This document shows, one piece after another, positions 51,640 through 61,360 of a DNA stretch of 64,000 bases. This DNA is from Fibrobacter sp. GTDB taxonomy: Bacteria > Fibrobacterota > Fibrobacteria > Fibrobacterales > Fibrobacteraceae. The notes under the pieces were generated by a model, which was given only the letters and a program-made list of their open reading frames with translations, was not told the origin of the DNA and made no database searches. The stretch is from positions 1-64,000 of the forward strand of contig NZ_JAFZKX010000012.1 in assembly GCF_017551775.1 (NCBI RefSeq), written 5' to 3'. Positions within the stretch are counted from its first letter, which is position 1, and every line of letters begins with the position of its first letter. A program made the position numbers and the translations under genes.

Positions 51640-52956
51640 TTAACGCTGGCGCCTGTAGGTAGCGCTCGTTACGCGGTTGCGGCCGCCTTCCTTGGAGGCG
51701 TACAGGGCCTTGTCGGCGCGTTCGAACAAACGCTTGGGATCTTCGCCTTGCACCATCTCGGAAATACCGAACGAGCACGTGATCTTCTGCTGCGGAATGA
51801 GCTGAGTCTTCTCGATGGCGACACGGAGCTTTTCGGCCAGGAACTGCGCGTTCTGGATAGGCGTCTCGCCGCAGAGGATGACGAATTCCTCGCCGCCCCA
51901 GCGCACCAGGCTGTCGCTATTGCGGATCTTGCCCTGGATGAGCTTCGTGAGGTTGATGAGCACCTCGTCGCCCACGCTGTGGCCGTAAGTGTCGTTCACA
52001 TCCTTGAAATGGTCGATGTCGAGCAGCACGAACGAGACCGGACTGCCATTCTTGGTCAGGTTCTCCTGTTCACGCAAAAGCACGCTACCGAAGCCAGCGC
52101 GGTTGAGGCAACCCGTAAGCGGGTCGGTACGGCTGGACTTCTCGTATTCGCTCTTCTCGATTTCGAGAGCCTCGAGGTACTTCTCGAGTTCTTCCTGCTT
52201 CTTGCGGTTGGCCGCGCGTTCGCGGTTGTAGTCGAAGAAGCGAATGACGAGAATAATGAGGAACGTCACGAACCAGAGGGCGACCAGGATGGTCACGAGG
52301 TCGAGTTTAGCAATCTTCTTGCCCTTGAAGCAGAACCCGCGGATTTCGAGGGTGCCGTAACCAAGCGGAGCATTCGTACCCGTCTGGATTTCAATGAGCG
52401 GGATGTTCGAAAGGTCTACGCGGGCCTTATGCACGCTGATTTCGTTCTGGGCCACCCACCACGAAGCCACGCGGAATTCCTGGGGGACAAACACCGCCGG
52501 ATAGGTCTCTTCGAGCGGGAAGAATTCGACTTCGTTGAACTTGAGGGAGCCTTCGTCGCCGTCACGGTAGAATGCGGGGTCGTAGGCGCGGAAGTAGATA
52601 CGCACCGTTCCCTCGCCGCGGGGCTTGACCCACACGAAAATGCTGTCGTACTTGGAGAAGTCACGACCCTTGGTCTTTCCGTCGCCCAAGAGAATCTTGA
52701 CGCCGGCATACGGATAGGCGTAGCCTTCCTTCAGTTCATAATCGACAATAATGGAGGAATCGGTACGGGTGATGGCCACGGCAGAGGAGCCGCCATCAGC
52801 ACTGTCCGTTTCGGCAATGACATAGGGGTAGTCGGAGAGGTTCAGGAAGACAATTTCATCAAGCCCATTCTGGTACGCGAAAAGGGCTATGACCGTAGCA
52901 GCCAATAGCACGAAAATCAGGATATTCATCCTGAAGAGAGCGTATATTTTTTCCAT
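51640..52956 (-). CDS. Membrane diguanylate cyclase (GGDEF)
   Basis: This protein has 438 residues from the ATG at 52956, preceded by GAGGA. TM1 is at about 9-27, followed by a periplasmic domain of about 170 residues that looks like a CBM-type or sensor beta sandwich (VWVKPRGEGTVRIYFRAYD). TM2 is at about 205-225, then a coiled coil, then GGDEF at about 265-430 with the active-site motif GGEEF and an RNSD product-inhibition site five residues before it. It makes cyclic di-GMP. The small lipoprotein gene follows. Confidence 0.92.
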   Translation of the reverse strand: MEKIYALFRMNILIFVLLAATVIALFAYQNGLDEIVFLNLSDYPYVIAETDSADGGSSAVAITRTDSSIIVDYELKEGYAYPYAGVKILLGDGKTKGRDFSKYDSIFVWVKPRGEGTVRIYFRAYDPAFYRDGDEGSLKFNEVEFFPLEETYPAVFVPQEFRVASWWVAQNEISVHKARVDLSNIPLIEIQTGTNAPLGYGTLEIRGFCFKGKKIAKLDLVTILVALWFVTFLIILVIRFFDYNRERAANRKKQEELEKYLEALEIEKSEYEKSSRTDPLTGCLNRAGFGSVLLREQENLTKNGSPVSFVLLDIDHFKDVNDTYGHSVGDEVLINLTKLIQGKIRNSDSLVRWGGEEFVILCGETPIQNAQFLAEKLRVAIEKTQLIPQQKITCSFGISEMVQGEDPKRLFERADKALYASKEGGRNRVTSATYRRQR

Positions 52957-53021
52957 AATCCTCGACATAAAATCTTTTCCTTCCTAAGCACCCGAATAAA
53001 AAATAACTTTTTACGGCGCTT

Positions 53022-54116
53022 TTAGCGAGAGAGCCACCCGCCAAGACGGGCTACAAGGGGCCTCAAATCGTTCGCAAGCATCTTTTGGGACATTTCGCTC
53101 GGGTGTCCGTGCAGCGCGGTGTTCTCCGTGTAAACAAGCCTATACAAGAGGTCCGCATGGCCAGCAGCCACCTGATCCTTGTAGATTTCCTCTACCACGG
53201 GGGTAAGGGCGTCGTTCGGCCACGTCTTGGTGGACACGAGCAGGAACTTGACCCCGGGATGGAGCGAGCGCAGCTTGTCCAGGAGGGCGGCATAGGCGCG
53301 CTTGAACTGGGCCGCATCCGCATACGGGGGTTCACCCTGGAAGTCGTTTATCCCCACGAAAACGACCACCACCTGGGGGTGGAACTGCTCGAAGTCCCAG
53401 CGGATGCCCGCCGTCTTCGGCCCCTGATCGGCACCGCCCGCTTCCTGTTCGATGCTCCCCGGCACCGTGTATTCGTACAAACTAGCAAGCGTCCATTCCG
53501 GAACAATGTTCGCGTAATTGCGCACGAGCCCGCGACCGCTCACGGCATTGATCTGGTAGTCGGCCTTGAAGCCGTCGGCCAGCAAGAAAGAGTAGGCCTT
53601 CGCCGTATTCGTCTTCTCGAACGGAGTGCCGTCTTCGGGGCCATTCGCCTCGACTCCGTACCCGACGGTGAAGGAATCGCCGATAAACTCGATGCGGCGC
53701 CTGGAAGGTTCCGGACGCTTGCCAAAAGAACCGCCCTTCCCGAGCGCAATCCCGTGGAGGCATATTTTGCCCGGATTCGACTCGCTGACCTTGACCAGAC
53801 GGTAGAGATGCTCCCGGCCGTCCTTCGCGAGGGCGACCTTCTGCACCGTGCGGCCCAAGATGGTGAAATATTCCCCCGGCTTGCCGTCGGTATCGAGCCT
53901 GAAGCGAGCCTCGCCCTCGATATCGAACGAGACCTCCTTCGCGTTCGCCCAGAAGCTCACGGAAACCGCGGGGGCGCTTGCACACAGGCAAGAATCCGCC
54001 TTGGCCCAGCGGCCGTTGAGAAGCAGGGAATTGTCGAAGGAATCGGGCATCGCGGCACCTCCATACACACATGCGGCAAGCACGAATGCCGCTGTCAGAA
54101 TTTGTTTCGAGTTCAT
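53022..54116 (-). CDS. CE2-like acetyl esterase (SGNH hydrolase)
   Basis: This 364-residue protein has a signal peptide ending GGAA. Residues 25-135 form a beta sandwich as in CE2 enzymes (ANAKEVSFDIEGEARFRL). The SGNH part has IEFIGDSFTVGYG (nucleophile Ser), NAVSGRGLV, VFVGINDF (Asn) and LHGHPSEM (His). The Asp of the usual DxxHP is Leu, consistent with the Ser-His dyad described in some CE2 enzymes. It probably deacetylates hemicellulose. It is divergent from the cytochrome gene at 54175. Confidence 0.85.
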   Translation of the reverse strand: MNSKQILTAAFVLAACVYGGAAMPDSFDNSLLLNGRWAKADSCLCASAPAVSVSFWANAKEVSFDIEGEARFRLDTDGKPGEYFTILGRTVQKVALAKDGREHLYRLVKVSESNPGKICLHGIALGKGGSFGKRPEPSRRRIEFIGDSFTVGYGVEANGPEDGTPFEKTNTAKAYSFLLADGFKADYQINAVSGRGLVRNYANIVPEWTLASLYEYTVPGSIEQEAGGADQGPKTAGIRWDFEQFHPQVVVVFVGINDFQGEPPYADAAQFKRAYAALLDKLRSLHPGVKFLLVSTKTWPNDALTPVVEEIYKDQVAAGHADLLYRLVYTENTALHGHPSEMSQKMLANDLRPLVARLGGWLSR

Positions 54117-54174
54117 ACGAGGACAAAGTAGAAAGTTAAGCCCAAAGAGACCAGCACTTTTTTATATTCTCGGC

Positions 54175-54729
54175 ATGCAAATGCGGACAACCACCCTCGC
54201 CATAGCCATAGCAGGCGCCCTCTACGGGGCGGCCATAGGGATTGCCGCAGATTCCCCGCCCGCAGGCAAGGTCGCCAACACGCAAGTGAAGGAAACCCTC
54301 TCTAAAGACGCGGCTAAAGACGCGCCGGCCAAGGACGCGGTTAAAGAAACGGCTAAAGACGCGCAAGCTAAAGAGGCGCCCGAGCCGGGCTCGCCGGGGG
54401 ATACCCTCACGCGCGAAGATGCCCGCATGGCCTACCTTGTGTACAAACTGCTCGACAAGAAGGGCAAAATCAAGGGCGCGAACCTCAAGCGCGGCGCAAA
54501 ACTCTTTTACCAGAACTGCAGACCGTGCCACGGCGAAGACGGCCACCGCATAAACTTCAACCCGATGGGCGACCCCGCCTTTATCGGGCAGCGGGCGCGC
54601 GATGACATGCCCACGTTCTGGTACCAGATGAACTTCGGTGACGAAGACCGCCGGATGGAATCCTACTACGACGAAATATCGCTCGACGAGATGAAGGACA
54701 TCGCGGGCTACGCGCAGACGCTTCCTTAA
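54175..54729 (+). CDS. c-type cytochrome
   Basis: This 184-residue protein starts at the ATG at 54175, or at 54181. A signal peptide or anchor ends GIAA. A linker of KDA/KEA repeats (about 38-65) follows. The C-terminal domain has a single haem-attachment motif, NCRPCHGEDG, with NFNPMGDPAFIG and MPTFWYQMNFG downstream as possible Met-ligand regions, then MKDIAGYAQTLP, the usual class I cytochrome c ending. Electron-transfer partners are not encoded nearby. Confidence 0.88.
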   Translation: MQMRTTTLAIAIAGALYGAAIGIAADSPPAGKVANTQVKETLSKDAAKDAPAKDAVKETAKDAQAKEAPEPGSPGDTLTREDARMAYLVYKLLDKKGKIKGANLKRGAKLFYQNCRPCHGEDGHRINFNPMGDPAFIGQRARDDMPTFWYQMNFGDEDRRMESYYDEISLDEMKDIAGYAQTLP

Positions 54730-54730
54730 T

Positions 54731-54756
54731 AAAAAAATGCGCCCCGAAAGGCGCAT
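54731..54756 (-). terminator. Terminator of the 54817-56697 gene
   Basis: TGCGCC-TTTCGG-GGCGCA is followed by seven T residues on the minus strand, between convergent genes. Confidence 0.7.
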
Positions 54757-54816
54757 CTCGTACAAATTATACTTCAAACAGGTGCCCGCCGAAGTAATAA
54801 GGCGCGAGCGGTTACA

Positions 54817-56697
54817 TCACGCTTCTTTTCGAAGCACCTTGATTTCCTGGATAAACGAAAGCTGCAAAGGCGAAACGCCCTCGAAGCCGCGTTCCTGCAC
54901 ATCGACATTGAGCGGAGCCCTCGCAAGGTGCAGAGCGTGCACGGAGAACACGATTTCGCGTTCCTTCTCGGCGCGCTTCGCCGGGTCCTTGACCTTCGCG
55001 GCGAGGTACACGCCCGTAGTCTTCGCATAACGCAGCACGTACACGAGGTCGGAAGTATCCAGCTTCTGGTAGACATCGCTGTACTTCGTGGACTTGAGCG
55101 CCGACTGGAGCGTAGCCTCGTCCACCTCGTTTTTGAGCTCGTAATCCGGCGAACCGCTTTCGGGCCAGGCAATGCAGAAATCCTTGCGCCATTCCTCGGT
55201 CGGGGCCTTGTCGCGAATCTTCGCGGAGCGGTCCACAAACGGGCTGTAACCGAAGCTTTCGAGGATTTCGAAGGCCGTATGTTCCTTCTCGGGCACGAGA
55301 ACAAAGCCGTAGCCGGGGATGTATTCCTCGGTGCAGTCCGTAAACTGCGCAAAGCGGGAAAGTTCTGTAAGGATCTTCAAATCGTCGATTTTCAACAAAC
55401 GAACGGTACGCACCTTCGCACCGTAGAACGAGGAGTTCCATTCACGGAAGGTCGAGAGCACGTTCTCGGGAGGCTTGATCCAGTTGAATACCTGCTCCAT
55501 CTCGGATTCGGGGATGCCGCTCTTGAGGCCCGCGAGGTACGATTCCTTCTCGAAGGTGAAGCAGAGGAAGGTCTCGTCGTTCTTGACGCGTGCGAGGCAT
55601 GCGACGGTGAACAGCAACTGCGGGGAGGTGGTGGCCGATATCACGAGGTCGAAGTTCGGCAGCATCGACACCTGGCCCTCGTACTGCGGGAACACGGAGG
55701 TCGACGTCCATTCGCGGCCGGCGTCGCTCAGCACCACGGCAGAAACCTTGCCCGCCTGGAACTGGAACTTCACGAGACCCAGGAGCCAGAGTTCGCGGAG
55801 CGGACGCGGGAGGTATTCCCACGCGAGATGCCTGTTCGATTCCAGGACGCGGTACGACGGGTCCATCACCCAGAACATGAAGGCCGCATCGGACACGCCG
55901 CGGGCATCGGAGATGCACTTGAGCATCTGCCTGCAGTGCGCGCTGTCGTTGCGGAAGCGTTCCTCGATCCACCATGTCAGAATGTACTGATGCAGGCGGA
56001 AAGCGCTAGTCTTCAGGAACTCGTAGGCCTTTTCCGACGGGTAGAGGAGCGAGTTTTCCTGTTCGAGCCAGCCCTTCTGCGTGAGGAAGTTGAAAATCAG
56101 CGAGAGTTCGTTCTCGGCGGCCTTGGCGGAAATCTTCGACGCCGTCACGAAGGCCGATGTGCAAATCTGGTAGCTGCGACGGTGCAGCGTCCCGTTCGTG
56201 TTGATGCGCATTTCACCGCGCTTGGCAAGCGAAAGCACGAGACACACGTGCCAGTCCAGAAGGCAGCCGTATTCCACGAACGACTTGGACGCATCCACGG
56301 ATTCCTGCGGTTCGATTTCGAAACAGCGGGCGAAATCCGCAAAACCGCGGTAGACCGAAGTCCCCGACACCTGCGAACGCCACAGCAGGTATTCGCGGCA
56401 CATATCAAGCAAGAACGTGCGGAGTTCCTTGTTCTTGCTTACGGGTACGGTAAGGCGCAGTTCGTTGTACGTGAGACCACGCGAACCGCTATGGTACACG
56501 AGGTTCATGCAGCGGCGCTGCCACGGTTCCATCTTTTCAAAAAGGGATACAGCGCGGGCCTTGTCCGAAAAAAAGGACATCACTTCGGACTGAATTAGAG
56601 CGTTATTGAGCAGGCCCTTCTTGCCATAGGCCTTCGCATGGACATCACGAAGCAAGGGCTTCGACATGCCGTCAAAAAAACTGTACAAATCTAACAT
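54817..56697 (-). CDS. XPB/Ssl2 N-terminal-like helicase-associated protein
   Basis: This protein has 626 residues from the ATG at 56697, with GTAGGTGG just upstream. N-terminal helical winged-helix-like segments (SRGLTYNELRLTVPVSKNKELRTFL) precede a part resembling the helicase-associated domain found at the N-terminus of bacterial XPB-like helicases (SMLPNFDLVISATTSPQLLFTVACLA, FNWIKPPENVLSTFREW). No Walker motifs are present, so it has no helicase activity itself. The closest DNA-repair context is the DinG-like gene upstream. Function is inferred from similarity in pattern only. Confidence 0.65.
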   Translation of the reverse strand: MLDLYSFFDGMSKPLLRDVHAKAYGKKGLLNNALIQSEVMSFFSDKARAVSLFEKMEPWQRRCMNLVYHSGSRGLTYNELRLTVPVSKNKELRTFLLDMCREYLLWRSQVSGTSVYRGFADFARCFEIEPQESVDASKSFVEYGCLLDWHVCLVLSLAKRGEMRINTNGTLHRRSYQICTSAFVTASKISAKAAENELSLIFNFLTQKGWLEQENSLLYPSEKAYEFLKTSAFRLHQYILTWWIEERFRNDSAHCRQMLKCISDARGVSDAAFMFWVMDPSYRVLESNRHLAWEYLPRPLRELWLLGLVKFQFQAGKVSAVVLSDAGREWTSTSVFPQYEGQVSMLPNFDLVISATTSPQLLFTVACLARVKNDETFLCFTFEKESYLAGLKSGIPESEMEQVFNWIKPPENVLSTFREWNSSFYGAKVRTVRLLKIDDLKILTELSRFAQFTDCTEEYIPGYGFVLVPEKEHTAFEILESFGYSPFVDRSAKIRDKAPTEEWRKDFCIAWPESGSPDYELKNEVDEATLQSALKSTKYSDVYQKLDTSDLVYVLRYAKTTGVYLAAKVKDPAKRAEKEREIVFSVHALHLARAPLNVDVQERGFEGVSPLQLSFIQEIKVLRKEA

Positions 56698-56719
56698 CAT
56701 CCACCTACAATAGGATGGG

Positions 56720-56727
56720 CAAATATA
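56720..56727 (-). promoter_or_regulatory. TATATTTG -7 box for the XPB-like gene
   Basis: The minus strand reads TATATTTG, 22 bases before the ATG at 56697, leaving a short leader with GTAGGTGG. It shows that the box also occurs upstream of genes with leaders. Confidence 0.55.
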
Positions 56728-56835
56728 GAAAAAATTTTTTCTATTGCACACCGGTATCAGAGGCTGCACATGGTCATATCGGCAGGTAAACCTGCCGATG
56801 CGATACACGTTTGCACACTACTGCGAAAGTCGCTG

Positions 56836-59556
56836 CTACACGACGAACTTTTTCACGTCATCGACGGAATTGGCGACGATGTGCTTCATGTTCCAGATAC
56901 GGGCGAAGCTCTTGCCGTAGGCCTCGTTCACGACGCGGTTGTCGAGGATGAGCACCTTGCCGCTATCCGTCTCGGAACGCAGAAGCCTACCGAGTCCCTG
57001 GCGCATTTCCATATACGCTTCGGGAATGTAGTATCCCTTGAACACGTTCTCGCTCCGCGACTTCATGTCGGCAGAAATGCCTGCCACCAGCGGGTCGGAG
57101 GGGTTCGGGAACGGAAGCTTGGTCACCACGAGCAGCTTGAGCGCATCGCCCGGGAAGTCGACACCTTCCCACAGGCTCTGGCACCCGAGAAGGCACGTGC
57201 CGCGGGACTTGCGGAACATCGCGACGAGCCCGTCGAGCGCGCCGTCCACGTGCTGGCACAGCAGGAGTTTTCCCTTCGCGGCAAACGCGGGAGCGAGCGC
57301 CGCCTGCGCCTTCACCATCGTCGAGATGCTCGTGAAGAGCACCATCGTATTCTCCTCGACATCGGGAAGCACCTTCACGAGCGTATCGATCATCGCATCG
57401 CCGAATTCGGGAGTCGAAGGCTTCGGCAGGTAGCGCGTAATGGCGACCGAGCGGCGGGAATCGCTGCTGGAAGATTCGTTGAACACCTTGAGGAACGGAC
57501 GCTTGCCCTCGTTGCCGGCCATGCCCATGCGTTCCACGTAGTACGTGAGGTCGCCCTGCACGGCGAGCGTCGCCGACGTGAACGTGGCGGACTTTACCCA
57601 CGGGTAGAATTTCGCCTGCCATATGTCGCCCGAGCGCAGCGGGTAGGCATGCATCTTGAGCGTATGCGGGTTGAAGGGTTCCTCGAGATAGAAGACCCAG
57701 CCCGGGCGGCCCGCCTTCACGAGGAAATCGAAATCAGTGATAAAGCGGTTCAGTTCCTCCATGCGGCCTTCGACATCCTTCAGGATGCCGTCCAGGCCCG
57801 CAGAGCCCGAAAGCATTCCCACGAGGGAGGCGGCACGGCTCTTGGCAATTTCGAACTGATCGAGGACCGGCTTCGGGTCGGCATCGTACTGCGCCATGAT
57901 GCCCTTCTCGTACATGAACCCGTCCTTGCCTATCTTCTGCTTCGAAAGCTTCTTGCCTATCTTCATGAAGAAGCGGTGCAAGGCCTTCTCGGTCTCGGCG
58001 AGATCCATGGAGAGTTGGGCAGCCTCGTTCCTGGCGGCTTCGTTTTCGACAGGAATGCGGCCGGAAAGTTCGGCGATGAGTCCGCCTTCCCCCTCCTTCG
58101 AGGGCTGAAGGGTTTTCGCCACGTTGCGGAACCCGAAGAAAGAAATGGTGCGGCCGAACCCGCGGTTGCTTGTCGCAGGGAGCCTGTGGGCCTCATCGAA
58201 TACGACATGCTCGTACGTCGGGAGGAGCGCAAAGTCAAGAGAAAGGTCCGCGAGGAACAGCGCATGGTTCACGAGGAGCAGGTTCGATTCCATGGCGGCA
58301 CGCTTGGAGGCAAGCGCGGGGCATATCGAATAGAACTTGCACTTTTCGCCCTGGCAAGAAGACGCGCTGCTCGAAAGCTTGGACCAGAGCACGCGATTGC
58401 GGGCGCTGCTGAACGAGGAGCATTCCCCGATATCGCCCTTCGTGGTCGAGACGGCCCAGGGCAGGAGCGCCATGAAGGAGTCGCGTTCCTCGGGAGCGAG
58501 AAGCGACTGCGGCGCGTCAAGAATTTCGACCAGCTTGCGAATACACAGGTAGTTGTCGCGGCCCTTCAAAAGAGCGGGTTTGAGGGCGCCATCGTAAAGC
58601 GGCATAATCTGCGGGATGTCGTGGTTCCAGAGCTGGTCCTGCAGCGCGTGGGTCGCCGTACTGATGACGACGCGTTCCCCGTTCACAGCCTTGTTCGCAG
58701 CCGCTATCAGGTAAGCAAGCGACTTGCCCGAACCCGTCGGGGCCTCGAGCACGCAAAGGCCGCCCTTGTGGATGTTGCGTTCCACGCACGACGCGAATTC
58801 CTGCTGGCTCCTGCGGGGGGCATAGTTTTCGACGACCTTAGAAAGGAGTCCGTCCGCCTTGAAGAACTCGTCGACGCGGGGCACCCTCTTGCGCGGAAGC
58901 GCCTCGGCGGGCTTGTTACCCTCGGCCAGGGCGAAATGCGGTTCGGGCATCGGGGCGCCGGAAGACTCGCCGAACAGGGGTTCCCAGTCGGATTTTTCGG
59001 CGACACGCGTAAGCGCGCTCAGGAGCCACGGGTCCATTTCGTGAATCTTGGTGTAGGCCATTACGAACAACTTGCCGCAGGCTTCCGCATCCGGGAGGGC
59101 GCGGTGGGCCCGGCTCCGTTCGATGCCCAGCGCCTGCACCAGCGTGTCAAGGCGATGGTTGGGAACATCCTGGTAGGCAATCCTGGACAAAGTAAGCGAA
59201 TCCCATACCGGATGGTTGCCGAAGGGTATTCCCACCTTTTCCATCGTCTGCTTCAGGAACCTGGAATCGAAAATAGCGTTGTGCGCAACGAGCGGGAGGT
59301 CGCCCACGAAGGAACAGATCTTGCCGGCAATGCTTGCAAAGTCCGGCGCATCGGCGATATCCGCATTGGTTATGCCCGTAAGGCTCTCGATAAACGGCCG
59401 CAAAACCGCTTCCGAGGGCTTGACAAGGTAATCAACACTTTCTGCCGGAACGCCGTTCTCGAAACGGACAAGGGCGACCTCTATAATTTCGTCCTTGTCA
59501 AATTCAAGACCGGTAGTTTCCAAGTCAATCGCTACAAATGCAGGTATCTTTTCCAT
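56836..59556 (-). CDS. dinG: DnaQ-like exonuclease fused to DinG-type helicase
   Basis: This 906-residue protein begins with a DEDDh exonuclease (residues 1-170): FVAIDLETTG, VAHNAIFDSRFL, HRALPDAEACG. The helicase has Walker A APTGSGKSLAYL, DEAH box VVFDEAHRLP and a C-terminal SLWEGVDFPG motif. Four Cys residues match the spacing of the Fe-S cluster in E. coli DinG (NYLC, then CQGEKCKFYSIC). Related proteins unwind DNA or RNA-DNA structures during repair. It follows the Ig-like lipoprotein gene after 19 bases. Confidence 0.9.
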   Translation of the reverse strand: MEKIPAFVAIDLETTGLEFDKDEIIEVALVRFENGVPAESVDYLVKPSEAVLRPFIESLTGITNADIADAPDFASIAGKICSFVGDLPLVAHNAIFDSRFLKQTMEKVGIPFGNHPVWDSLTLSRIAYQDVPNHRLDTLVQALGIERSRAHRALPDAEACGKLFVMAYTKIHEMDPWLLSALTRVAEKSDWEPLFGESSGAPMPEPHFALAEGNKPAEALPRKRVPRVDEFFKADGLLSKVVENYAPRRSQQEFASCVERNIHKGGLCVLEAPTGSGKSLAYLIAAANKAVNGERVVISTATHALQDQLWNHDIPQIMPLYDGALKPALLKGRDNYLCIRKLVEILDAPQSLLAPEERDSFMALLPWAVSTTKGDIGECSSFSSARNRVLWSKLSSSASSCQGEKCKFYSICPALASKRAAMESNLLLVNHALFLADLSLDFALLPTYEHVVFDEAHRLPATSNRGFGRTISFFGFRNVAKTLQPSKEGEGGLIAELSGRIPVENEAARNEAAQLSMDLAETEKALHRFFMKIGKKLSKQKIGKDGFMYEKGIMAQYDADPKPVLDQFEIAKSRAASLVGMLSGSAGLDGILKDVEGRMEELNRFITDFDFLVKAGRPGWVFYLEEPFNPHTLKMHAYPLRSGDIWQAKFYPWVKSATFTSATLAVQGDLTYYVERMGMAGNEGKRPFLKVFNESSSSDSRRSVAITRYLPKPSTPEFGDAMIDTLVKVLPDVEENTMVLFTSISTMVKAQAALAPAFAAKGKLLLCQHVDGALDGLVAMFRKSRGTCLLGCQSLWEGVDFPGDALKLLVVTKLPFPNPSDPLVAGISADMKSRSENVFKGYYIPEAYMEMRQGLGRLLRSETDSGKVLILDNRVVNEAYGKSFARIWNMKHIVANSVDDVKKFVV

Positions 59557-59575
59557 AATGACGTCCTCAACAAAA

Positions 59576-61360
59576 TCATGGCAGCGCCGGCATATCCGGC
59601 AGCAGCTTTTCTATATCGTTTTCACCGTTAGAAACTCGAACCGTATCGCCCGGGGCGCGCCAGGGCTTTCCGAAGCGGAACGGAGAAAGGGAGCCGCCGT
59701 CGGGCGTATTCCTGCCGTTTTCCGCATAGTAATAATCGATGAAGTACTTGCCTTCCATCAGGTTGTCAAACGCGAACTTTCCGTTGATATCGCACTTCGT
59801 AAAATAGTAGCGCTTGGTATCGAGCGAGAGCAGGCGCACGGTGACGCCTGGATTCGCGCGCTTCAGAGTTCCCTTCAGCGAAGCAAACTTTATTTTCGGC
59901 ACCGTCTCGAAACGCAGCAACTTGTTGTATTTCAATTGTATAACAGTGTCGCGTACACCGTTGCTGTCGGCTTTGGCGAGCGTCGTATCCTTATAGCCGC
60001 GCAAGAAGTCTATAGCAGCATCCGTGGGCCAAGGGGAAGCGGGCACCGCCATGAAGCGAATCGGGTCGAGACGCTTCATCTCTATTTCGGTCGTATCCTT
60101 GTTCAGCACGATATGGAAACTGTTCTCGAGCGAATCCACGGGCTTGTTGAAAGCGATTACCAGCGTATCGCCCGGGAAAACGGACTTCGCCATCGACAAA
60201 AGTTTCGTATTCGAAATTGTAGGCGCGAGCGTATCGGCCGCCTTTTCCACCCAACTCCACTCCACTTCGGCATGCTTCGGGTCAAGTTCCCTGAACAGGG
60301 AATCCTTCGCCGTTTTACATGCAAACTTGTATGCAACATCCGGCTTGGGGATAGAATCGAAATAGAACTGCGGCTTTTTACCGGAAGCGCCCATGTACAC
60401 ATAATGCGGGTGAGCCACCTTCCCATCGGGATAAGTGAGCGAGCAGTTGAGCGTATCGGCGAATGCGGAATCGAAGAATACCGGACGCGAGAAATTCGCC
60501 TCGAGCACGTGGGCATAGGGCTGCGTAACCGATTCCAGTTCCAGGGCCGAAGTATCATGGTCCGTCAGGGGCACCCAGAGCGTATCCGTACTCTCCTCGG
60601 TAAGCACAAGGTCGCTCGTCCATACACCCGCCAGTTCTGATGCGGGCTCAATTTTTTGGTTGCCGTTCTCGTCAGCAAAAGCGACGACGCGATAGCGCCC
60701 GGGCTTGAGACCGGTCAACGTGAAATTGCCTGCGCTGTCGGCGCGCGTCACGAACAGCGGAGGCTCCTTCGTGAGCATCGGGATGGAATCGAGCTGCTTG
60801 CTGACCGTATCGCGGTACTTTTCCAGGTACCTGCGGCCTTCGCGGTCGGCGCCCATCAAGAACAACCCGATGCTCGGGAACGTCTTCTTGCGGGCCATGG
60901 AATCGTTCACCAGCACGCGGCCCGTGACTGAAAGGGAATCGATGTGGTCGCCCGTCGAGAACACCACGTGGAACGGCTTGGCGAGCGCGTTGCCGTGCAG
61001 GTCCTTGATGCCGCCCGCAAAAGTCACCGTATAGGTCGTTCCCGTATCCAGGAGCGCCCTCGAGTAAAGTTCCAGCGTATGGCCGCTCACCTTGAACTTC
61101 ATCTTCCCGTCTATCGGAGGCGAAATGGAAACCGCGCCGCGCGGGACGGAGCCGTTAATCCACTCGTCGAATTCCAGCTTCACATAAAGTTCTTCGGGAT
61201 GGTTCGTCGTCTTCGGGGCCGGATAGACAGCCGCAATGCGCGGCGGGAGCTTGTCTTCGGGCCCTCCGCTCGGAGCCACCTGCGTCGCGCAGGCGATAAA
61301 CCCGATGCTGGCAAGCAGCGGGAAAACAGCAAGAGCAAGTGTAGAGCGGCGGAACTTCAT
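59576..61360 (-). CDS. Ig-like domain lipoprotein
   Basis: This 594-residue lipoprotein has lipobox FIAC (CATQVAPSGGPEDK). An N-terminal Ig-like domain (Big_5 type; YPAPKTTNHPEELYVKLEFDEWI...VVFSTGD) is followed by a carboxypeptidase-regulatory-like unit (DSAGNFTLTGLKPGRYRVVAF), further beta domains, and a second such unit (DINGKFAFDNLMEGKYFIDYY). This arrangement resembles conserved FCB-group Ig-like lipoproteins. Its ATG shares a base with the lepB stop (TGATG). Role unknown. Confidence 0.82.
   Translation of the reverse strand: MKFRRSTLALAVFPLLASIGFIACATQVAPSGGPEDKLPPRIAAVYPAPKTTNHPEELYVKLEFDEWINGSVPRGAVSISPPIDGKMKFKVSGHTLELYSRALLDTGTTYTVTFAGGIKDLHGNALAKPFHVVFSTGDHIDSLSVTGRVLVNDSMARKKTFPSIGLFLMGADREGRRYLEKYRDTVSKQLDSIPMLTKEPPLFVTRADSAGNFTLTGLKPGRYRVVAFADENGNQKIEPASELAGVWTSDLVLTEESTDTLWVPLTDHDTSALELESVTQPYAHVLEANFSRPVFFDSAFADTLNCSLTYPDGKVAHPHYVYMGASGKKPQFYFDSIPKPDVAYKFACKTAKDSLFRELDPKHAEVEWSWVEKAADTLAPTISNTKLLSMAKSVFPGDTLVIAFNKPVDSLENSFHIVLNKDTTEIEMKRLDPIRFMAVPASPWPTDAAIDFLRGYKDTTLAKADSNGVRDTVIQLKYNKLLRFETVPKIKFASLKGTLKRANPGVTVRLLSLDTKRYYFTKCDINGKFAFDNLMEGKYFIDYYYAENGRNTPDGGSLSPFRFGKPWRAPGDTVRVSNGENDIEKLLPDMPALP

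Noticed and set aside
56770-59631. Long plus-strand open frame (about 950 codons)
   Set aside because: It is antisense to the DinG-type helicase, whose motifs are all intact. The plus-strand protein is Arg/His-rich with no recognisable domain.
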